A stretch of DNA of 10,259 nucleotides, taken from assembly GCA_946803715.1 (NCBI GenBank), contig CAMPET010000113.1, positions 121,183 through 131,441 on the forward strand, given 5' to 3'. This document shows, in pieces, positions 1 to 8,600 of this stretch; the first letter of the stretch is position 1, and the number at the start of each line of letters is the position of its first letter. The notes beneath the pieces were generated by a model that did not search any database, had not been told where the DNA came from, and saw nothing but the letters and a program-made list of their open reading frames with translations. The DNA is from Beroe ovata (taxonomy: Eukaryota; Ctenophora; Nuda; Beroida; Beroidae). A program made the translations under genes and the position numbers.

Positions 1-500
1 TGTGTGTGTGTTGCCTGTACCCCCTCACAACTGATCCATGACCCTCCTGATCAGTGTGCTGCGCTGAGTATCCATATTGCCCATGCATTTGTGCAGCCAG
101 CAGTTGTTCTGTATATTGTGTGTGCGAGAGGAGAGTTCGTCGACCCTGATCTTGGTCTGCCTACTCAGTGCTTATTAGCTTATTATACACTGAATATGTT
201 GATGGATGTTTACTATTCTGGTTTTATTCTGTCTCGTTTGAACAACCCGGAATCATACCTACTCTACATGAGTGGATGAACCATGTCTCCCTAAACTTGA
301 ACAATAGCGTTCCTCATTTCCGACGCCAGATTATGGTAGGTATATGATATATCGACCATCTCGTGAGGCATTTGTTCAGAAATATGAAATTGTGTGTATG
401 TGAGTGTGAGACTCACTGTCTTTAGGATGTGTGCGTCTTATTACATGACTGTTTTCGGACATTTAGACTATCTAACTACTGCGATACCCAAGTAGTCCCT

Positions 501-562
501 ACTTATCTCTTGTACAATGAGATAAGTACTTATCTCTTGTACTAATCTCTTGTACAATGTAC
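501..562. repeat. Perfect hairpin and direct repeats (ACTTATCTCTTGTAC)
   Basis: ACTTATCTC (501-509) is the exact reverse complement of GAGATAAGT (519-527), with a nine-base loop TTGTACAAT that is nearly palindromic itself. The 15-mer ACTTATCTCTTGTAC occurs at 501-515 and again at 528-542, and a third shorter copy (TAATCTCTTGTACAATG) follows at 543. Overlapping TGTACAATG units continue to about 562. It looks like local slippage and duplication; no function is implied. Confidence 0.7.
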
Positions 563-781
563 AATGTAGAATGTACTTACACTTGAGGGTTTTGAGGTTC
601 CTGGTAGAGATTTGACTGACAATGTCAAATGTCAGGGTTCAATTATGGGGTAGTTCCAATTGTCAGGTACATTGAAATTCACTACCATCTCAACTATAAT
701 GCAGCGTGTTATTAAATAATTGCGGGCACATTTGGCCTGGCACTCGCCAGTTAATTACCTATACCTACTGCAGTAATTACA

Positions 782-824
782 CTGTAATCAACTGGAGACT
801 TTCTCGAAATTAGCATGATTACAG
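782..824. repeat. Inverted pair of CTGTAATCA / TGATTACAG
   Basis: CTGTAATCA at 782-790 is matched perfectly by its reverse complement TGATTACAG at 816-824, separated by 25 bases. The same nine-mer recurs as TGATTACAG at 1728-1736 and CTGTAATCA at 1816-1824. The core contains TAAT, as many homeodomain sites do, but the sequence shows no direct evidence of binding. Confidence 0.5.
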
Positions 825-2051
825 ACGATGAATCGCTGTGCAGGTTACATTGTTCCGCATATGATAATCATATCTCATGAGTCTCTGTGTGGAAGATCAT
901 GGGTACTAACACGGAGAGGTACCATTGTTTCCGGCAAATATTTGGAATTTCAGTGATTTAATAATTATTTAAATCGGGAGTTTTGGAAGCTGAGTGAGAG
1001 GTGTGTTTTTCAAACGCCTTGTGCTGTTTCGTCCAATGCAAAAATTCGGCAAATAGGTTTTAGATGTAGGTATAGTAGGTATACGGTAAACCAATAACTA
1101 ATAAGATTTCTCTCTGGTTTGTGCCGTGTAGAAGCCACAAAAAACCGTGTCCGTTTCAGAATTACCCGAATTATAAAACTTTAGTCAACATTCCTGTGTA
1201 TAAGGAAATAATTCCACGATAATGTTTGACTTAAACGATAGTGTTTAGAAGCGAATATTACCGAAAAACCGTTCCCAATATCAGATGTTGATGACAGCTT
1301 GTGTTGTTCTTGTCACCTCGTGAAATGCGGTGGTTGGAGAGTTGTTATAACCTAGTCAGGGGAGTCTGAAGCTCTCTTTAGTTGCTAAGATGATTCTATA
1401 GATCGGAGTCTCGCTGTTGCACGACTGGGAGTAGAATCAATGTGTTCTGAGCGAGACAGCAGATCGGGGATAAAAGTATGTCACATGTTTGGAGAGGCTC
1501 ACTGGATATAGGTGGGCTCGGCTCATATCTATAGTACTTGTCTGATACTTGTCTATAATCCTAGTTTGATAATTGGGAGGAGCAGTGATAAACTAGGCTA
1601 GAATACAGTACTCCTTTATAAAACAACCATTCCACTGCAGGTAAAGCTTCAGCGCTGATTATAACTGCATCTCGTTGTTTGCTTGCAATTAGCAATTACA
1701 ACCAGGCTATATCAACTGTAATATGGGTGATTACAGTGTTAACTTCGCCTGGTTTACAATAGCAAAGTTGTAAAGCTCCTAATACTGCAACTGGCTAATC
1801 TATCAATTACTACTGCTGTAATCAATAAAGCAACTAATTCTAGTATTGCTAGCTAATCGCAATGTTGCTAGGGCTCTATTACTATAGAGTTCAGTAACAA
1901 ACCTCCGTGTAATAATTACACAATACTATAACAGTTACCCTATATGCTGTTCTCAGTGTAATAGCTGTATGTCGAGTTCAAGGGAATACGGGATGAGAAA
2001 ACCTAATAATCACCGCTCTTTTTTCTATAGTTGATACTATTGCGAGAGTAG

Positions 2052-2092
2052 CTCAACTCAATACGGCTCAATACGGCTCAATTCGGCTCAAT
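2052..2092. repeat. Short tandem repeat, 10-bp unit (CTCAATACGG)
   Basis: About four tandem units of CTCAATACGG or close variants (CTCAATTCGG in the third), starting with a truncated CTCAA and ending CTCAATGAAT. It is non-coding and lies upstream of the first recognised exon. Confidence 0.8.
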
Positions 2093-2369
2093 GAATTATA
2101 GAAATAGAATCATCAGTAACTTCTTACCTCAAATTCGGAAATATCTCCTCATCTTGTGACTTCTATTATTAATTATTGTGATGCTGTGGAGTGTGCAATC
2201 CGATTTACCTCATGGAATTGTGATGAAAGAGATTTTCATGATGCTTCTCGTCCCCTATCATGATATATAGATTGATGTATCGTGAGTGGTTAATGTATTG
2301 TCTGTAGTAGGCGTGAGAGATACGAGCAACTGTTATATTCCAATACAAACTGGAGTGGCCACGTTTCAT

Positions 2370-2570
2370 TTGTGTGTGTGTGTCTGTGTCTGTGTGTGTG
2401 TGTCTGTGTGTGTCTGTGTCTGTGTCTGTGTCTGTGTCTGTGTGTGTGTGTGTCTGTGTGTGTGTTTGCGTGTGTGNCTGTGTGTGTGTCTGTGCGTGTG
2501 TCTGTGTGTGTATGTGTCTGTATCTGTATTTTGTCTGTCTGTATGTGTCTGTGCGTGTCAGTGTCTGTGT
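2370..2570. repeat. TG / CTGTG microsatellite containing an undetermined base
   Basis: About 200 bases of imperfect (TG)n interrupted by regular C substitutions (CTGTGT units), with a single n at 2477. The tract decays into CTGTAT variants after 2510 and stops 21 bases before the AG acceptor at 2590-2591. All open frames across this stretch on either strand are cysteine/valine or threonine/histidine low-complexity translations of the repeat and are not genes. The n suggests that the repeat was not resolved in the assembly, so its true length is unknown. Confidence 0.95.
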
Positions 2571-2591
2571 CACTCACCACTGATATTTCAG

Positions 2592-2665
2592 ATATGGGCG
2601 AGGTTATCAGAATCACATATCGGAAAGAAACTCTGCACATAGTTCATGACCAGACTTTCAAAATC
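2592..2665 (+). CDS. Exon: late sema-domain segment (3' boundary uncertain)
   Basis: Acceptor ATATTTCAG ends at 2591; two bases complete a split codon (phase 1), then the frame reads MGEVIRITYRKETLHIVHD and ends QTFKI. This resembles the GT(D/S).G.(I/V)..(I/V) strand and following HIVEE-like strand that sema domains show shortly before the PSI domain. I chose the donor GTTAGT at 2666 (phase 0) because joining to 2970 then gives a normal spacing to the last propeller strand. An alternative donor, GTAATA at 2747, is also phase 0 and would add 27 residues, including a lysine/arginine-rich stretch (YLKRKKP) that is less sema-like. The upstream exon, which should supply the first base of the split codon, was not found. 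Confidence 0.6.
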
Positions 2666-5600
2666 GTTAGTATTGTGGACTCGTTGTCTAACGACTTACA
2701 TCTTTACATGGCTATTTCAAATGGTTATTTAAAAAGAAAAAAACCCGTAATATTATCAAGTTATCTCCAATTCGATGGACAATTGAAAACGATTTCCTCG
2801 CACATGAGAGAAACCGGTGTTCATCACTTTGCACCTGTTAGATATTGTACCAATTCCTCAATTCATTGAGATAAGGTTAACTCAATTTGACACTAGGTGT
2901 GTATAATTTCTTCCCATATCACGCACAACGTTATCGAGCAATAATAATTGTATAATCGACTTGTCTCAGGGTCACGGCGAGATTTTATCGATAGTACAGG
3001 ACAGTGACAACGTGTATGCCCTATCCTCAACCTCTGTGACCATGATCCCACCTGATTTCGACTGTTCCAAGCCCACAACATGCCAGTGAGTCTGAAATAA
3101 TCGGTTTCCTGGTTTCAACAGAACTTGCACTTCACTTTACAACTTCCTATACATCAGCTGCTTTATTATTGATCTTGAAATGATAATTGGTGATGAAGTT
3201 CTGCCATGGTCTACAGTAATTGTCGATGATGTCCCTCTTCTCTCTTGCAAGTTCCTTGCAAGTTCCTTACTTGCGGCGTGCAGGACTCTTGGAGCTTTGA
3301 ATACGGTGTCTCACATTTACAGTCCGAATAAACGGAACGCGCGAAAGCAAAATCTCAGAACAGCATGTGCGCGCAGTGCACATTTTCACGCGCGCGCATG
3401 ACTGCACGCACCATCACTCCCGATATTTTGTAGATTCTTCTATAACAGCATCGACACCGCTCATCTCTGTTATTACTCCCAGAGAATGTGTGTCTAACTA
3501 CTATCCCATGTGTGGGTGGTGTCACAGTCCTGACTCATGGTCATGCACCCCTACACACGCATGTAAACACAACTGGATATCGCCTCTAAACACATGCGAA
3601 AACCCGCCAATGTAAGTACCTTACCCTAAACCCTAATCAGCCCCTCTAATTGTTTACATAGATAATAACCAATCAATGGTATTTGTTTCGGCCGATCTGA
3701 ATTCAGTTATAGGGAGCAATTATTACTCTCTCTCTCTCAGGTTCACAGTGGTCCCTAAGAATGAGACAAGGAGGGAAGAGGAAACACTCCTCCTGAAATG
3801 TGCCGCCAGGAACAACCATCCTTTCTTCTGGACCAGAACTGGTCAGTTAGTGATGGGCCTCGATCATAGATTTCCTATCGGCTCCAACACAGTCCCTTTT
3901 CCTCCCGTTATACTATAACTTTAGAACTTCGGTTTAAAGTTCAGGGTAACCAACGCCCCTCTTGCCCGTCATTATGAACACAGATTATAGCATCAAGTAC
4001 ATGATCTTGCTCAGGTGGTGTCATCCCACGAAAGAGCATGCTCATCGAGGACGACTACCTCATGATACCCGGACTGAAGGCGGAGGATGAAGGCTGCTAC
4101 CAGTGCAATATGAACAATACGAGTGGACCAGTCGTAGCTGAGGCTTGCGTCAGGGTGCTAGGTTAGTTTCCCCTTGTCGGTTTTAGGGGTGTTAATAAGG
4201 GTGGAATTAAAGTGATAAAGCGGAAATATTTCAAACTCGAAATAACAAAGCAATTATTGGAATGTCAAACATTTGGTAAATATTGAAACGAAGGCTATTT
4301 TGTCTCTTTTCTCTGGCAGAATTCCACTCAAATACTATGTATGATGAAGGTTAATACATCAAAAGAATATTATCAATTTCCAAATCTTCATCAAATAAGT
4401 CTCATATATTGCTCACGATAATATGTTCAAAAACGTGTATCTTTTCCAAATTGAAATGACAGCTGTCACCATTCAGTTTGTTTCACAGTGATAGATGAGC
4501 CACCCCAACTTTCCCAGAGTTATCCCATCTCTGAATTCCATGCCACGCTTTGAAATCGCCCCTTGAGTCAGATGTTACTCTTGTATACTCCACTTCATCT
4601 GCCTCACTCCTGGATACTATTCCGCGCGTTATCTTCTCTCTTCTCTCATATAGATGTGTCCCTTGATTCTTGTGCTTGATGGGGGTCCTCCAGGATGGGT
4701 TTTACCATGGAAGGACTCCCCAATGACGACCCCAGGTCGGGGGTTGTTGCCCCGTCAACCGAACCCCCGTTCTCCACGATACTGATCATGCTGATGGGTC
4801 GTGACTTGTAGTTTGGGTTCCTGATACTGGTGCACTGTGTTATTCGCCGTGTACTGGCCGATGTGAGGGAGCTTCCCTCTGCTCTGTAGGAGGAGGAGAA
4901 ACTGAACAGTTTCCTCTTCAGGAAGGACGAGAGTGCTTCACCCCGGACAATCAGGATAACGGGGTTGAATGCCGCGTTGATAAACGGACACAGTACCCCC
5001 GTGACATGCCGGATTATGTAGTCATGTCTGTACTCATCGTTAGACTTGCGGACACCCAGCACATCCTCCATATTTAGACAGTTAGTGATGGGATAGCTGA
5101 TAAAGACAGTGTTACAGACAAAGAACAGGGCTGTCAGCATGAGGATTGTGATTGTGATCTTCCGTTGTGTTTCCGAGTTGGATGTTTTCTCTGGTCTGTT
5201 CCGCAGTATGGTCCGGAGTTGGAGAACCATGCAGACTACCACCATGACTGAGGGGACTAGGTAGGGTAGTCCTATGAATAGCATGGTCCTGATGCACTCC
5301 TTCTCAGGGGTGTTGTTGTACACGGCCAACTTGTGGTACTGGCCCGGCGAGTAGATGGATATGACAAGCAGTGTGTGGTGAGGCTCTGTCCACTGACACA
5401 TCTCCCAAATCAGGAATCCTGTCCATCCTGCTGTGTATACCAGTGTTGCTATGGCTACATGTACTTTGTGTATCCTGTAGAAGGGTAGGTAGATGTTGAT
5501 GGTACGGATGATAGAGATGCTCAGGTTGAGGAAGACAGACACCTTGAATGTGATAGAGAAGATGGAATATGCTGGTGCTAGGATTGCCAGGGCCGTATCC

Positions 5601-8600
5601 AGGTCCTTGTCCAGCAGTAGGAATACTGTGGAACTGAGGATAGCTGCCAGCCCGGTGACACAATCACAGCACGCTATCAGCAGATACATGAAGGGGACAA
5701 TCTTCTTGTAGGACTTGAGGTAGAAACATGTGACCATCATGTTCATGACTATGGCTTGCAGTCCTAACCAGAGGTCAATGCCCCCTATCACAGTATTGAA
5801 GGTGTGCCCCAGGTAGTACTCTGTATCGGTCCAGTCTGTTGTGGCACGCTGGTAACCAGTGGTAGCTGCAGACGTGGACATCGTCAGCTATATGCAGATC
5901 ATGTCAGATTGAAACATATCGGAAATGAAGTACGGGGGGAATCATGTGATTTGAGGGGAAAATCTAAGAGATTGTTAAAAAGAAACACAGATTTTGCAGA
6001 CTTCCCCGACAGATCTTGGCACCGAACCAAATCGCAGAGCATTGATTATTTTCGGAAAATAGCAACTAATTAGCCCTATAAATCCTAATGCGATTTAGGT
6101 TAGGGAATCCATGAGAAAATGTTAGCTAATCCAGTAGCTCTAGATTGGCACATGACTTGCGGTTTATGCTACTAGAAGTGATAATCTGAAGTCGGCAGTT
6201 GCTATGTAATGAGATAATTGATAAGTGTCGCTGTCACCTGATTATTAAAAGATATCTCCAGTAAGAGAATTTCCGCCGATTATCAGCATGATTTGACACC
6301 TGTGTCAAAATCTGAGTAACACGGATAGATACAGACGATACTTTTCCTATATTTGAGGTGTATGTATACTTATAGTGTTTGTATGAGTAAAACTGTGGGG
6401 GGCTTGGAGACGTAGGACAGTAAGAGACCGCGATAGCTCTGAGTTCGTATCTACAAACTGTCCGCGTTCTATGATACTTACGTGTCTGTAATCCAGGGAC
6501 TGGGTGTTAATATCATGTGATATGAGTCACGTGATTTGAGTCACGTGTTCAGTTAGTTGCTAACCGGGATGACTAATGCCAAGTGCATAAAAACAACACA
6601 CATGTGTCATCATCGTTATGGACTTGATGATGATCATGTCGAGTGATGACATTTGTACACATTAGTGACATTAGTCACACCTGCGGCTCCTCTCGACCAC
6701 CTGCCCCCTCCCCCCCCTGCAGGTCACCCTGAGGTAACAATGGGACTTTGTGTGGCCATCTCGATTTGCTGATCGGCTATAAGTATAAGATGTTGATTAT
6801 GAAAATCTGATAGAATCACATATAATATGGCAGGCTAAGATTATATCAAGTCTGTTCTTACTTCCTAATCCTGACTCCAGTCAGTAACTCAATTCGAATT
6901 AATATTATCATTGGGCAGTATCTTATAATTCAGCATCCAGAGTGCTCGGTTATGGTAAATCACGACTAGCATCCGAACCATGGAATACAGGACTACGTGA
7001 GGTATGACCTTTGAGTATCGTGCTGATGTGGCCATCACTCAGCCGTAGTATCACTCATTGTGTGATCGGTTACCATGGTACTTGAGCTTGGTGCAGCTGT
7101 AACACAAAGAAATACGGTTCATGACATGTGTCGTTAGTTCATGACATGTGAGTCGTTAGTTCATGACATGTGTCGTTAGTTCATGTGTGATGGATGAGTA
7201 GTTCAGGATAAGGGAATAGCTGCAGGAACTCATCACTAAGGGGATAACATCACTAATGACCTAATGGGTGGATTTGTCACAATATGCTCGTTAGTAATGG
7301 GGGAGAACATTAGTCTCTCTGCTACAGAACACGTGTGTCACGGAGCAGCTAGGGCGGATACGTATTGCAACACTCTTTCCCTCCTCCATTTTCCTATGAT
7401 GACCATGACAACACGAGGGGACATAACCATAGCTACACTAACCTCGTTCATAGAGCAGATAGCTACCATGACCTCATTTTGCAGATTTACCATCCATAAA
7501 GATGCAGGGAATTCTGAAGTCAGATGTCCATTATCCATAGCACCCGCCGCCCTAGGTTATCACTTATCACTGTGACATTATGTGATATGGTTCTGTACCG
7601 TCCTCTTTGTTTCTATAGTAGCAAGCTGAATATACCCTACATGTGTAACCATGGTAACTAAACTAGATATACAATTATGGTATTGTACACGAAATACATA
7701 GTACAACTACAACTACAAACTCACGCTAAACTAAACGATCAAGAACACGCATAACTATCAGTACAGAAGTGCAAACAGTGGTGTATGATAGTGCTATTAT
7801 CATAGTGCTAAGTATGAAATGATACGTTCCATTGCGAGATATATACTCCCCCTATATGAATGATGACGTCATATCTTGGCCGTGTCATGGTCTCTCAAAC
7901 GTGCTTTTGAACTTCCAGCGTAGATTCCGTGAATTAAGCAACATTTTGACAACAACAAAAGTGTAATATAACAACAATAACAACACTATTATTAGAACCA
8001 CTACCATGGACTTTATGAGTGTTGGGTCACGTGACCTGGACAACCAATCAGAGCACTGGAATTACACGGGGTGGACATGTCTCATAATTAGACGCACACA
8101 CAGGATTATCATTGGATGTTTAAATTCCACCAGCCTCTCCACACTCTATCGTCTCTCGACCAGTGGTTGCGGCATCATCTGCAGCGGCATCATCTGCATT
8201 TCCACTGAACATTGTCACACAGAGTGGTGGAAGGATCGATCCTATTATTCCTTCTAAACTGGAGTCAATTTGGGAATTGCCGCGAATTGTGCCAAGAAAA
8301 CGTCACGATCTTCATATTCGAGGATAACTTTGATAAGAGCCCCATGGGTTGGGGATAGGATGTTAAAACACGACAAAAAGGTTGTAAAACACGACAATAG
8401 CTGGACATGAGTTACTTACACGATGTGTGTCTGTGTCACATCAACAGTAAAAACATATGGTCATGATCGACCATAAACATCAATTATAAACATTGGTTTA
8501 TATTTTGGTGGTGGCAAGATAGGGTGTGTGTTAGCATGGCAGCAATGTGTCGCTCGCCGTGATGATATCTTGCTTATAGTTTACTATTGGACAATGGTCA

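Larger units (their letters stand above)
1..2369. other. Upstream non-coding stretch, no exon recognised
   Basis: No protein domain, RNA gene or mobile element could be recognised here. The first 279 bases are open in the plus frame starting at base 1 (91 residues from an ATG at 4), but the product shows no domain, cysteine pattern or signal peptide, and no convincing splice site bounds it. The rest is AT-rich and full of stops in all frames. The gene that begins to be readable at 2592 needs several upstream exons for the body of its sema domain; none could be found here, so they are probably further upstream, although a short divergent exon could be missed by eye. Small repeats inside this stretch are listed separately. 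Confidence 0.5.

Noticed and set aside
4-279. 91-codon open frame at the left edge
   Set aside because: No domain, no clear exon boundaries, and no similarity to the sema domain that would be expected upstream of the host gene. It could be a piece of an exon but cannot be supported.
1695-1761. Possible MITE with CAACCAGGC / GCCTGG arms
   Set aside because: The arms pair over only about eight bases, and no target-site duplication or defined ends could be found.
2205-2869. Several long open frames on both strands across 2205-2869 rich in Cys/Val or Thr/His
   Set aside because: They are translations of the TG/CTGTG microsatellite and contain the undetermined base. Only 2592-2665, after the splice acceptor, has domain-like content.
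2893-3081. Minus-strand open frame of 62 codons
   Set aside because: It lies antisense to the sema/PSI exon at 2970-3085 and has no features of its own.
3180-3401. Plus-strand open frame of 73 codons
   Set aside because: It falls inside the 397-base intron between the two PSI exons, with no recognisable domain and no role in the matching phase-2 splice.
3622-3636. Telomere-like CCCTAAACCCTAA
   Set aside because: Fewer than two full units inside a short intron; this is well within chance.
5112-5711. Open frames at 5112-5297 (-), 5304-5663 (-) and 5493-5711 (+)
   Set aside because: They are shadows of the GPCR reading frame, with low-complexity or random-looking products.
5804-6073. 89-codon plus-strand open frame
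   Set aside because: It overlaps the GPCR start region antisense and continues into non-coding flank; no domain is visible.
7264-7575. 103-codon plus-strand frame overlapped by a 66-codon minus-strand frame
   Set aside because: Neither shows a family signature, helices or splice context. A pair of overlapping frames without features is expected by chance in a region of about 45 percent GC.
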